Part shown: in pieces, positions 1-8,235 of the stretch
Position numbering within the stretch: position 1 is the first letter of the stretch
How the letters are laid out: every line of letters starts with the position of its first letter
Assembly (NCBI RefSeq): GCF_002646595.1
Contig: NZ_PDUD01000037.1
Location: 1 to 64,000 of the forward strand
Direction: 5' to 3'
DNA length: 64,000 nucleotides
DNA from: Flavilitoribacter nigricans DSM 23189 = NBRC 102662
GTDB taxonomy: Bacteria; Bacteroidota; Bacteroidia; Chitinophagales; Saprospiraceae
The notes under the pieces: generated by a model
Seen by the model: only the letters and a program-made list of their open reading frames with translations
Told to the model about the DNA's origin: nothing
Databases searched by the model: none
Position numbers and translations under genes: made by a program

Positions 1-114
1 CAGGGCCCATTACTTTTATTAGAGGCTTAAACCGCTTCTATAACATCCTCGAAGGATATTATTTATTCAGGTAGCAATCTTGTCAAAGAACTTACACAAA
101 ATGTGTGCATACCG

Positions 115-140
115 TAAGTCTCGAAGACTTAGAAGGTCTT
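115..140. repeat. Half-copy of a REP-like palindrome
   Basis: TAAGTCT, CGA, AGACTTA form a 7-bp perfect hairpin, followed by GAAGGTCTT. The stretch GACTTAGAAGGTCTT is identical to the right arm of the full palindrome at 3030-3062. It lies just past the stop codon of the small - strand gene at 149-331, so it may serve as a 3' hairpin for that gene. Confidence 0.55.
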
Positions 141-148
141 AATTGCCT

Positions 149-331
149 CTACCGCCCATAACTCCGCCCCAGCTCAGCACCAAAAGCGGCTAAAAAATCC
201 CCAATAGTAGCCTGGATCAATTCCACTGCCGATCGAAGCAGCGGAAACGCCAGGAGCAGCAATACGGACATCAGGATCAGAAAGGCACTGGTAAATACAA
301 AGGAAGAATCTTGGGTAGGAGTAGGTTTCAT
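149..331 (-). CDS. Small single-span membrane protein, unknown
   Basis: About 60 residues starting MKPTPTQDSS. One strongly hydrophobic segment (roughly residues 12-34, FVFTSAFLILMSVLLLLAF) is followed by an amphipathic tail ending GRSYGR. The ATG at 331 is preferred because the earlier ATG at 367 would add a polar, charged 12-residue leader with no apparent role; the longer form cannot be excluded. There is no recognised family, no neighbour on the same strand, and a palindrome close behind its stop. Its reality rests on the clean transmembrane pattern and on no better gene existing here. Confidence 0.45.
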   Translation of the reverse strand: MKPTPTQDSSFVFTSAFLILMSVLLLLAFPLLRSAVELIQATIGDFLAAFGAELGRSYGR

Positions 332-480
332 GATCAAAAGTTTTTTGTTGTTGGTTGATGGGTTCAAAATTAGGAGGAGAAAGGAGTGGATACTACCGGT
401 AATTATTATCAGGGGGTATTCCTTAGTATTTTAAGTTGAGCACCATTTATTCTTCGCAGATTCAGGGATTTAGGCGATTC

Positions 481-625
481 CCGGCGGTTAATCACCGCCT
501 ACGTTGAATACTCATTTGCGCTGGGAATTTCCCACCTGATATGCCTATCTTTCAGGAAATAGAACTGAACACTTCTATGAGAACCGGGATCCTCATTATT
601 GCCCTTACTTTCCGCATAACTTTTG
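481..625 (+). repeat. Leader/start segment duplicated at 3065-3205
   Basis: The stretch upstream of and across the start of the histidine kinase gene is repeated about 2.6 kb downstream. Shared blocks include GTTGAATACTCA, TTGCGCTGGGAA and ATCTTTCAG, and then GAGAACC, which lies at the kinase start codon. By eye similarity is about three quarters over some 140 bp with small indels. This copy contains the functional ATG (577); the downstream copy has TTG at the equivalent place. Confidence 0.6.
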
Positions 626-3027
626 TGATTGCCCAATCCTCGCCGGTGTATCGGCTTACTGTAAACTTCGAGGGGCTTAAGGCCGAGCGGGAACACGCTA
701 ACGATCTGTACCAGTATACCCGGGTGCTGGAAGATCCGAACGGGCAATGGACCTACCGGGATATCCTGACTAAAGAGCATGCCTTCGGACCGAACACGAC
801 CCGCTCCCAGAAGGATCTTCGAAAGGTATTTTGGGTGAGCCTGCAATTGCAATCCCCGGAACGGGACTCCTTTTTATTTTCTGTCGGCAAACTTTCCGAA
901 GATCACAATCTGGTGGATATCTATTACGAAAGCGGGGACTCACTGATCCATCAGCGATCGGGATTTAGGAGAAGGCCGGCCGAAAAAGCCGTCCGCCGTC
1001 CGGGTTCTTATTTTTGGGTTTACCTGCCGGCCGATACTATTTGGACCGTTTATATCCGCGTGGATAATACCTACGGCGACTGCTCTTACTGCTGGCGGCA
1101 ACCGCCCAAATTTCCCGTTTCCGTTTACCGGATAGATCCGGCATCCCTTGTCCATCCGGAAAATGCTTACGTACTGCAGGAGCTACCGAAAAGAAAAGCC
1201 CCGGGCATCCACAATGAGGTTCGCATGGTTGACTTGCAACCGTACCTGGAATTTTACTCGGATGCCAGTTGCCGGCAGGGTCTGGATAGCGTATTGGATG
1301 ACTGGGACAAGGGCTCGTATTTAAGCGGCTACAAGCTGAAGGATTTCCCCTACGATACCTGTCATTGGGTACGGCTGCGGGTGGTCAATACCGATACCTT
1401 CGAGCGGACCAGAACCCTGGCGTATCTGGACACCCGCTGGAAACAGATAAGCTATTTCCTGCCCGATGCGCAAGGGAACTACCGTCGATACGAAGCAACA
1501 CCCGATGCCAATAGCCAGGAAGCTTTTTCTTTTTCCGTACCGCCGCAGGACAGCATAATTCTCTATGTGCGCTATGCTGCCCGCAATCAGGATAATACCT
1601 ATGCGATCAATGGAAGTATGGTCGATATCCACCCGGATGATCTTCGTAGGGAGCAGCAAAAGACCATGTACAAATATCTGATGCTGGGAGGTTTTCTTTT
1701 CTTTTTAATCTACTCCTTCCTGCAGCTATTGCTCTTTCGCGACCGGCTGTTATTCTACTATGTTTTGGGAATACTGGGGTGCATCCTTTTGGCTTTTTTG
1801 GGTTTGGAAGACCCTGTGCTTTTTAGGTTTACACCATCGGTATTATCCATTCCAAAGATGCTTGATGATCCCTTATCTATCCTCGCCCCGGCTCTGACGG
1901 TTTTTGGACTTTTAAAATTCTCCCAGATCGTATTGGATCTTAAAAGCCATTCACCCCGGTTCCATCGGATCGCCAATGTGATGATTGTCGCCTATCTGGT
2001 ACTCAGTCTGCTCTTTGTGTTGGATTTCTTTCGCTTTTGGATGACGGGCCGGCCCAGTGATGATATCTGCTTTGGCTGCTACGCCAATAGCGTAAGGGTG
2101 TGGCTCAATCCGGTAATGGCCCTCTATATCATAATTGCCGGGCTGTGGGCCTACCGGAAGAACATCCCTCTGAGCGGCTACTTTTTAGTGGCTTTGCTAC
2201 CGGTTTTACTCCCGATATTGTATAATTTCTTGTTTAAACTGAACAGGCTCTACTATTATGAAAAGTTCACCTTCTTTCTTTTGGGACTGTTCGGTACACT
2301 GGTCCTGTTCGGTCTGATCGTCGGCGCCCGCTTCAAAAGCATGCAGATGGAAAGGTCGCAGGCCGCCCAGCAAAAGATCAAGCTGCAAAACGAACTGCTT
2401 CAGATCGAAAGCAAGGCCCTGCGCGCGCAGATGAACCCCCATTTCATTTTCAACTGTCTGAATGCCATCAAAGGTCTGATCCAGGAGGCTGCCCACAAAC
2501 AGGCGATCCACTATCTGACGCTATTTTCCAAATTCATCCGTCGGGTGCTGCAGCATTCTGAAGAAAAACAGATCAGTCTAGCGGAGGAGCTGGAGATGTC
2601 AAAATTGTACATCGAAATGGAACGGTTACGTTTCGAGGGATCTTTTATCTATACGGTTGAAGTGGATCGGGCTGTAGATACCAGCTTTTTTAAAGTGCCT
2701 CCGATGATCCTGCAACCCTTCCTGGAGAACGCAATCTGGCACGGTCTGATGCACAAGGATGGTGAACGGGAAGTCAAACTGATCGTACACCCGCAAGGGG
2801 AGGGGATCATCTGCATTGTGGAGGATAACGGTATCGGGCGGACCCAGTCGGCCACCCTGAACCTCCAGCGATCCGGGCAGCACCGCTCCTTCGGTACCCG
2901 GCTCATTCTGGATCGCCTGCAGGTGAACCGACAATTGTACCACAGCAGTTTTATGGTGAACATCGTCGACAAGATGACCAATGGCCGGGCTGCCGGGACG
3001 CGGGTGGAATTGAGTTTGGGCGGGTAG
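577..3027 (+). CDS. LytS-type sensor histidine kinase with 7TM (7TMR-DISM-like) region
   Basis: About 816 residues. A signal peptide (MRTGILIIALTF...VIAQSS) leads into a periplasmic sensor region of ~340 residues rich in beta strands. About seven membrane spans follow (residues ~365-585), then a short coiled linker and a His_kinase domain: MNPHFIFNCLNAIKG carries the phospho-acceptor His at ~622, and ILQPFLENAIWHGL and VEDNGIG are the ATP-binding N and G boxes. This is the layout of 7TMR-DISM plus LytS/YehU kinases, which normally pair with a LytTR response regulator; none is encoded nearby. I place the start at the ATG at 577 rather than 541, because the signal peptide begins there and the upstream codons fall in a duplicated leader. 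The signal sensed is unknown. Confidence 0.85.
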   Translation: MRTGILIIALTFRITFVIAQSSPVYRLTVNFEGLKAEREHANDLYQYTRVLEDPNGQWTYRDILTKEHAFGPNTTRSQKDLRKVFWVSLQLQSPERDSFLFSVGKLSEDHNLVDIYYESGDSLIHQRSGFRRRPAEKAVRRPGSYFWVYLPADTIWTVYIRVDNTYGDCSYCWRQPPKFPVSVYRIDPASLVHPENAYVLQELPKRKAPGIHNEVRMVDLQPYLEFYSDASCRQGLDSVLDDWDKGSYLSGYKLKDFPYDTCHWVRLRVVNTDTFERTRTLAYLDTRWKQISYFLPDAQGNYRRYEATPDANSQEAFSFSVPPQDSIILYVRYAARNQDNTYAINGSMVDIHPDDLRREQQKTMYKYLMLGGFLFFLIYSFLQLLLFRDRLLFYYVLGILGCILLAFLGLEDPVLFRFTPSVLSIPKMLDDPLSILAPALTVFGLLKFSQIVLDLKSHSPRFHRIANVMIVAYLVLSLLFVLDFFRFWMTGRPSDDICFGCYANSVRVWLNPVMALYIIIAGLWAYRKNIPLSGYFLVALLPVLLPILYNFLFKLNRLYYYEKFTFFLLGLFGTLVLFGLIVGARFKSMQMERSQAAQQKIKLQNELLQIESKALRAQMNPHFIFNCLNAIKGLIQEAAHKQAIHYLTLFSKFIRRVLQHSEEKQISLAEELEMSKLYIEMERLRFEGSFIYTVEVDRAVDTSFFKVPPMILQPFLENAIWHGLMHKDGEREVKLIVHPQGEGIICIVEDNGIGRTQSATLNLQRSGQHRSFGTRLILDRLQVNRQLYHSSFMVNIVDKMTNGRAAGTRVELSLGG

Positions 3028-3029
3028 GC

Positions 3030-3062
3030 AGACCTTCTAAGTCTCCGAGACTTAGAAGGTCT
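3030..3062. terminator. Perfect 15-bp palindrome after the kinase gene
   Basis: AGACCTTCTAAGTCT, loop CCG, then its exact reverse complement AGACTTAGAAGGTCT, beginning 3 bp after the kinase stop codon. No T-run follows, so it is either an atypical terminator or mRNA-stabilising hairpin, or a REP-like mobile palindrome. A palindrome of the same design (15-nt arms, 3-nt loop, AGATCT ends) sits at 21015-21047. Confidence 0.6.
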
Positions 3063-3064
3063 TA

Positions 3065-3338
3065 CCGGCAGTTAATCACGAAAGACGTTGAATACTCACT
3101 TGCGCTGGGAACTTCCGAACGATATGCCCATCTTTCAGTAAACAAAATGGAACACTGCTTTGAGAACCTGTATCCTGGTCTGGCCCCTGACTTTCAGTGG
3201 GATGTCGGCAAACGCTAGGATGTTGGAGGTCTCTGAAGAAAGTAAGTGTGTTTGGGATTTTTTCTTGGTGGCGTTTGCAGCCCAATTAATAATTCCCAAA
3301 AATGCCCAAAGATCTATTAACCCCTAAAATGATACACT
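3065..3338 (+). pseudogene. Decayed remnant of a second histidine-kinase leader and start
   Basis: The first ~140 bp match 481-625 (see that entry). Reading from the TTG aligned with the kinase ATG gives LRTCILVWPLTFSG, which mirrors MRTGILIIALTFR of the intact gene. The frame continues to a stop near 3326 without resembling the rest of the kinase. I read it as the leftover 5' end of a paralogous kinase gene, or as a leader copied with a promoter. It may supply the promoter for the cassette that starts at 3339. No other gene is seen in this 311-bp gap. Confidence 0.45.
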
Positions 3339-5060
3339 GTGGCTATAAGTACTAGAAATGTTGTTTTCAGCCATCTCGGTCTGGATATTGACGTTGCTGT
3401 TCGTTCCGATCTGTTTATACGCTTAGGCCATGACTCTGCGGTCTGGTCGTTAAGGGATCAATTACAGGGAATCGCTACGGAATACGGTGATTTTGCCCTG
3501 CCTCCCAAACGTATTGCTCCCCATCCCCGCCTGTCGCCGTTGCCCGCTATCCATTTCGATCATTACAACTCATCGGTGGTAAACTGGCGCACACCTGATT
3601 CGTCTGGGACGGATTCCACGAGTGAACTTTCCCGACACGGCTTATTCCTGGGGACTTGCTTAAATTTCATGCAGGATGAGCACGGTAATACGTATGGATT
3701 CGGAGGAAACCTGAGTGAAATAATCGTAGGGGAAGTTGTAGGTCGGGGACTTGTCGGAGATATAGCCAATATAGTAGGTCAAATTGTTGCAGAAGGGATA
3801 AGCCTTGCTGATATAGTAGATGCAAACGTCATATTTAAACTGGCCTTATTTGATGAGGAGTTTAAAAAACACGATGAACATTTCATCGTAGAATTTCTTT
3901 CCAGCGTAATGGGAACGGATGATCTCCCAATCAATCTGGGGTATTTCGTCATGGATCATGAGGGAAGGGTGATCATTGTCAAAGACGGCACCCGGATTGA
4001 ATTTGTAAAAAAAGATCCTGAGAACCATTTAGTGGTAGAACGATCCTGGAATATTCGCGAGGGACTGTCACCCTTCCTGAGTGAAGCAGCTGCGAACCAT
4101 GGAATAGCCCAGGTGATCCCGACCTTTGATACGGGTTACTGGGTAATGGGTTTAGGAAAAGACAGTGAGCAGATACCTTCCTTTTTAGCTTTTGTCGATG
4201 ATACGGGAAGCGTAGTGGACGCCATTGCTTTCCTGGATAAAATTAATCCGGCCATCGAATCTGAGATCCGCCACGAAGTTATTCAGAATGGTATGGCCAT
4301 AGATCAGGATGGCGTATATATTGCAACGGATTGGGCGCTATATAAATTTACGCTCGATCGTTCCGGCCGGATTCGACAAAACTGGCGTACCGCCTACGAG
4401 CGCTCCAGCAAAGACCGGGAAAAACCGGGAGTGCTTTCCAAATTTGGTTCCGGCTCTACGCCGACTTTATTCGGAAAGAAAGACGACCTCATCGCTATTA
4501 CCGATAATGCCGACGGACGGGTCAATTTAATGGTGTACACCCGCGAAGAGGGTCGGCCATTGTATAAAATCCCCTTATTCCACCCTAACCTCAGCGCGAA
4601 TGAAAATACCGTAGTCGCTTACGAAGATAGCGTAGTCGTCCAAAACTGGCACAATGCTCCGGCGATGGATGAAAATATGGAAGGTTTGACTCCGGGCCTG
4701 GCCCGGTACGACTTATTTCCTGATCGTCAGAGCTATCCATATATCGAATGGGATCCCCGTTCCGGACCCGAAAATGAATATGTGAAGGAATGCTGGTTTA
4801 ACGAGGATTTTGCCTCCACAGCGACGATTCGCCTGTCAACGGCTACCGGTTTATTATACGGTACGGTTCAGTTGCCCTCGGACCGCGTTCGCGCCGAATA
4901 CGCCATGACGTATATCGACTTCGAAACGGGCCGCAAGGTAAAAGAGGTCTTCCTCGGCCGCGGCATGAATTATCGCATTGCGATGGCCCCGGCATACATT
5001 TTACCTGACGGTACGTTGATTCAACCCGTACGGGCCGGAATGTGCGTGATTAAGCCCTGA
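3339..5060 (+). CDS. Unknown protein, possibly beta-propeller-like
   Basis: 573 residues with no signal peptide and no membrane span. I recognise no family. The C-terminal two thirds show repeated strand-rich blades with Asp/Gly turns (NGMAIDQDGVYIATDWALYKF, DDLIAITDNADGRVNLMVY, ENTVVAYEDSVVVQNW), as in PQQ/SMP-30-type propellers. A small hydrophobic Gly-rich stretch (VGRGLVGDIANIVGQIVAEG, residues ~135-155) is unusual. The start is a GTG, since the frame has no ATG before residue ~110; the true start is therefore uncertain. It is first in a tight + strand cassette, with only 12 bp to the lipase gene. The context suggests a soluble protein acting together with the lipase, fibre-like protein and EEP enzyme. 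That is inference only. Confidence 0.7.
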   Translation: MAISTRNVVFSHLGLDIDVAVRSDLFIRLGHDSAVWSLRDQLQGIATEYGDFALPPKRIAPHPRLSPLPAIHFDHYNSSVVNWRTPDSSGTDSTSELSRHGLFLGTCLNFMQDEHGNTYGFGGNLSEIIVGEVVGRGLVGDIANIVGQIVAEGISLADIVDANVIFKLALFDEEFKKHDEHFIVEFLSSVMGTDDLPINLGYFVMDHEGRVIIVKDGTRIEFVKKDPENHLVVERSWNIREGLSPFLSEAAANHGIAQVIPTFDTGYWVMGLGKDSEQIPSFLAFVDDTGSVVDAIAFLDKINPAIESEIRHEVIQNGMAIDQDGVYIATDWALYKFTLDRSGRIRQNWRTAYERSSKDREKPGVLSKFGSGSTPTLFGKKDDLIAITDNADGRVNLMVYTREEGRPLYKIPLFHPNLSANENTVVAYEDSVVVQNWHNAPAMDENMEGLTPGLARYDLFPDRQSYPYIEWDPRSGPENEYVKECWFNEDFASTATIRLSTATGLLYGTVQLPSDRVRAEYAMTYIDFETGRKVKEVFLGRGMNYRIAMAPAYILPDGTLIQPVRAGMCVIKP

Positions 5061-5072
5061 TCTCTTCGCGAC

Positions 5073-6077
5073 ATGATAACCGCTGCATTACTTAACGAAG
5101 AAGTCCGCCTGCGTGCTTTCCTGTTAGCGGGAATGGCGCAATTGGCGTACGAAGCCGAAGCCGAGGAACGTAGCCTACGACTATTAGCCTGGGGCCTAAA
5201 GGAAAGACGGTGGATTGGAGCACCCAACCCCGCTCCGCATCCTACGGATACGGAGTGCACGCTTATCGAAGGGGACGATATTTTACTGTTTGCTTTTCGC
5301 GGCACCGAAACCGATACCACGGAAATCAGGAATATCCTTGATCTTTTAAATGATGGCTTAGCGGCCCAGGGGATTTTTTTTGGGACTAAAGTACACAGTG
5401 GTTTTGCCCATGCTACCCTGGCCGTCATGAACGTCGTAGCGGAAGAGGTAGAAACTGCCGGTCGCGATCGCGCGGTATGGGTGACCGGACATAGTTTAGG
5501 CGGAGCGATCGCTCAGTTGGCAAGTTTCCGCTTGTGCACCCTCGGACGGGCGCCACAGGGAGTAATAACGTACGGCGCCCCCCGGGTGGGCGGATTGATT
5601 TGGAAAGCAAGCGCCGCAGCCGCCGGTCTGACCGAACTGGCCGAACGATGGGTGAATACCAACGATCCCGCGCCCCGGCTACCTTTCACGATACAGGTCC
5701 CGATAATTATTCCGCTCAGTCCGATTTGGACTTCTGTCGGTAGGGTTAATTACGTTGATTGGCCCCATCGAACCATTCACCTGGATCACGTAGATCCTGT
5801 GGATGAACATTTGCCAACAACGGACTATACCGATCATGCTATCAATCGCTATAAATTACGGATCTGGCAATTGTTGAGCCCGGAAGAGAAAAATCGATTG
5901 GTAGCAATTTTCAACCCAATCCTTACTTGGAGAGAAACAGCCGGGAGATTAGTACGCGACGGGATTATCCCCGGCCCGGGAAATGGGTCTCTTCGCGCTA
6001 TAATGGACAACATTTTTGTCTCGGAAGCCATCGATCCCGAGTCATCTTTGCGCGTCTTCCTGACCCGGCATTTTTAA
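5073..6077 (+). CDS. Class 3 lipase (Lipase_3 alpha/beta hydrolase)
   Basis: 334 residues. The nucleophile elbow GHSLGG carries the catalytic Ser at ~141, preceded by VWVT and followed by YGAPRVGG, a hallmark of class 3 lipases. NTNDPAPRLPF fits the catalytic Asp region, and a His near 255 (TDYTDHAINRY) fits the third triad member. The family hydrolyses ester bonds of acylglycerols or phospholipids. There is no signal peptide or lipobox, so the enzyme would be cytoplasmic or exported by a non-Sec route. That is notable because lipases usually act outside the cell. The ATG at 5073 lies 12 bp after the previous stop, indicating translational coupling. A ~60-residue C-terminal extension beyond the triad His is not assigned. 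Confidence 0.88.
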   Translation: MITAALLNEEVRLRAFLLAGMAQLAYEAEAEERSLRLLAWGLKERRWIGAPNPAPHPTDTECTLIEGDDILLFAFRGTETDTTEIRNILDLLNDGLAAQGIFFGTKVHSGFAHATLAVMNVVAEEVETAGRDRAVWVTGHSLGGAIAQLASFRLCTLGRAPQGVITYGAPRVGGLIWKASAAAAGLTELAERWVNTNDPAPRLPFTIQVPIIIPLSPIWTSVGRVNYVDWPHRTIHLDHVDPVDEHLPTTDYTDHAINRYKLRIWQLLSPEEKNRLVAIFNPILTWRETAGRLVRDGIIPGPGNGSLRAIMDNIFVSEAIDPESSLRVFLTRHF

Positions 6078-6109
6078 TTTACCAAATACCTTAACTAAAA
6101 CCTTTTATT

Positions 6110-6661
6110 ATGCAAAGCGACATTAAACTGGACGGTGTATACCTGGTTCTTGAAGGAGATTACCTCAAGTTTCGTGGTCATGACCTGATGCTCGATCGTC
6201 AGGCCAGACGCGGTCCCGAAAATCCCAGCGGTCCCCGGCGGGCGCTCGTACACGATCATAATGACGGCCTCACGATCAACTACGGTAGCGATTATCCGGG
6301 CGGCGTGACCGTCAACAACGGCAAGATCATCAATCCCATCCTCGAAGGGCGTATCCGGGCTACCGATACCTTCAAGGCCGAGAGTGGCCTCGACGTAAAG
6401 GGCGGCATGACCGTAAAGGGTTCGGCCGGCTTTGATGGCCGGATCACCGCGAAAGATATCCGACTATACGATTTGGGTTTGGAGACCTCTTCCACAGGCG
6501 GCAGCAGCGGCGGCCCGCTATCCGGTATAAATCTACCGGGACGGTTAAATCCCTCCCGTCCCACTTCAATCGCCCCCCGATCTCTGGTGGAAGTAATTAA
6601 GGAAATGGCGGAAAAGATCAAGGACTTAGAACGGGAAGTACAACGCCTTCGCAATGCATAA
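6110..6661 (+). CDS. Small fibre-like protein with C-terminal coiled coil
   Basis: 183 residues. The N-terminal part is strand-rich with short Gly/Asn turns (GLTINYGSDYPGGVTVNNG, then KAESGLDVKGGMTVKG), resembling the repetitive beta regions of phage-tail or S74-type fibre proteins. A Gly/Ser/Pro linker (~125-150) precedes a final amphipathic helix (VIKEMAEKIKDLEREVQ) that looks like a trimerising coiled coil. There is no signal peptide. It sits between the lipase (32 bp) and the EEP-fold enzyme (50 bp). A structural or carrier role for the neighbouring enzymes is possible, but no function is known. Real-gene confidence comes from tight packing and coherent composition. Confidence 0.72.
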   Translation: MQSDIKLDGVYLVLEGDYLKFRGHDLMLDRQARRGPENPSGPRRALVHDHNDGLTINYGSDYPGGVTVNNGKIINPILEGRIRATDTFKAESGLDVKGGMTVKGSAGFDGRITAKDIRLYDLGLETSSTGGSSGGPLSGINLPGRLNPSRPTSIAPRSLVEVIKEMAEKIKDLEREVQRLRNA

Positions 6662-6711
6662 ATAGGCCGCTGCAGTTTTCCTAACAACCTTGCTTAACCA
6701 AAACCGTCATC

Positions 6712-8019
6712 ATGCACAGTGTACGCGAAATTGCCGAGAAAATGGACGAGCTCCTGCCGCCCAGAACGCTAAGGGGCCTGCTGGCCCTGCATCGTTGGGT
6801 GGATGCTACTGGTGTTCCGTCCTTGCGGGAAATTATGGATCGTCACCACGGATCCGTGAGCAAAAAAATGCTGTTTTACAATACTTACTTGTTGCCGGGA
6901 GTAGAGTATTCCATCGGTAAATTAGGGGATGCCTTCCTTCCTGATATTGAACCGGCACCGATCGGAGCAATACCCGAAATCGATTCGCGCCGGGAAGAGA
7001 TCGCCCGCGCCATCCAACGCGAGGAATATGATATAGCAGCCCTGTGCGAGGTATTCCGGGAAAGCGAACAGCAGGCATTGCGACGCCCCTGGCCTGATGG
7101 ATCCCTGACTACGGTGGCAGGTCCCGCCGAACTTATTGATATTGAAGTGCCGATACCACCCATGTTGTGGGATACGATCCGCCATACGCTGCAACATCTT
7201 CCTGTGGCCGGGAGTTTTTTGAAACCGTTTGCAAATTTATTGGGCCCATTCGGACATCTACTCCGCCCTACACTTAAAGGGACCACCCAAAGCAGTGGAC
7301 TTTTTCTGATGGGCCGCGATATTCCGTTCACGTCGGCAGCGACCCATGTGTTCGAAAGTAAAGGAGAAGCTACTAAAGATGCGGACTTCTGGGCCTCAAA
7401 AGGGGTTTTAAGAGTAGTTATTCCCTTTTCCGGTGGAAACATCGAACTGTATTGTACCCATATCCACAGCGGCGGCAGCCTGTTGGATGAAACGCTTACT
7501 GAGGAAGATCGGGATCGGGTAAAAACCGATCAATACCGGGAACTCCGGGAGTTTATTCAGGCCCATAAGCAACCGGAACACATCGCAATTCTGGTGGGGG
7601 ATTTCAACCGGGACGGCTTCAATCTGGAGGAACCGCGGTACCAGGCATTGGTCGAGGAAATGGAACGAGTCAATCTCTATGATCTCTGGCCGCAAAGAGG
7701 ATTTGATGCAGACGGGAACGTATTACCGGGAGCTACTTACATGGGAGATGATGAATCATATGTATACCGGGAGCACGGCGAGACTATCTGTACCCTGGAC
7801 GGACATCGCTGTAATGATTTGATCCCGCAACGGGACCCCAACCGCAGTCGTCTGGACTATATTTTTGTCGAGCGCCCCAGTGAAGCCCACTCGCTTAATC
7901 TTGATTTTACCCGGCCCCGTCGGGTGAATTTCACCCGGGAAGGTTCCGGTGGAGAGATGTTTTATCTGTCCGATCACCTTGGGCTCGAAACCACGTTGAT
8001 TGTTTCAAGAAAAATATGA
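6712..8019 (+). CDS. Endonuclease/exonuclease/phosphatase (EEP) family enzyme
   Basis: 435 residues. EEP (DNase I-like / neutral sphingomyelinase-like) motifs occur in order: LCEVFRE with the metal-binding Glu at ~113; the THIH segment near 246; GDFN with Asp ~297; RLDYIFVE (~380); and SDHLGL with the catalytic Asp-His at ~421-422. The superfamily cleaves phosphodiester bonds in nucleic acids or in lipids such as sphingomyelin. An insertion between the first and second motifs (~115-220) is larger than in DNase I. No signal peptide is seen. Sitting next to a lipase makes a membrane-lipid phosphodiesterase attractive, but a nuclease is equally allowed by the motifs. It is last in the four-gene cassette and is followed by a long hairpin. 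Confidence 0.85.
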   Translation: MHSVREIAEKMDELLPPRTLRGLLALHRWVDATGVPSLREIMDRHHGSVSKKMLFYNTYLLPGVEYSIGKLGDAFLPDIEPAPIGAIPEIDSRREEIARAIQREEYDIAALCEVFRESEQQALRRPWPDGSLTTVAGPAELIDIEVPIPPMLWDTIRHTLQHLPVAGSFLKPFANLLGPFGHLLRPTLKGTTQSSGLFLMGRDIPFTSAATHVFESKGEATKDADFWASKGVLRVVIPFSGGNIELYCTHIHSGGSLLDETLTEEDRDRVKTDQYRELREFIQAHKQPEHIAILVGDFNRDGFNLEEPRYQALVEEMERVNLYDLWPQRGFDADGNVLPGATYMGDDESYVYREHGETICTLDGHRCNDLIPQRDPNRSRLDYIFVERPSEAHSLNLDFTRPRRVNFTREGSGGEMFYLSDHLGLETTLIVSRKI

Positions 8020-8112
8020 ACTTCCCTGCGAGGCTAAGCCAGGTGTTGCTGCATTTTGACCCGGCAGGCAGTGCTCCGCTCAGGGAGCTCTAGATAAGAT
8101 CGACTTAATGAA

Positions 8113-8177
8113 AAAGCGCCTATCCCAAACCCACTTTTGTCCTTTTCGGCATAAAATAAGTTTTGGATAGGCGCTTT
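8113..8177. terminator. Inverted repeat between convergent genes
   Basis: AAAGCGCCTATCC (8113-8125) pairs exactly with GGATAGGCGCTTT (8165-8177), and the pairing extends inward with GU pairs. The loop is ~39 nt. A-rich and T-rich ends flank it on both sides. It lies between the convergent EEP and susD genes, so it may end transcription in both directions. Confidence 0.6.
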
Positions 8178-8235
8178 AAGCCTATTTGTCCGTAGGAAGT
8201 TCTACCGGAATAGGTAGATCGGTAATTTATTGCCG

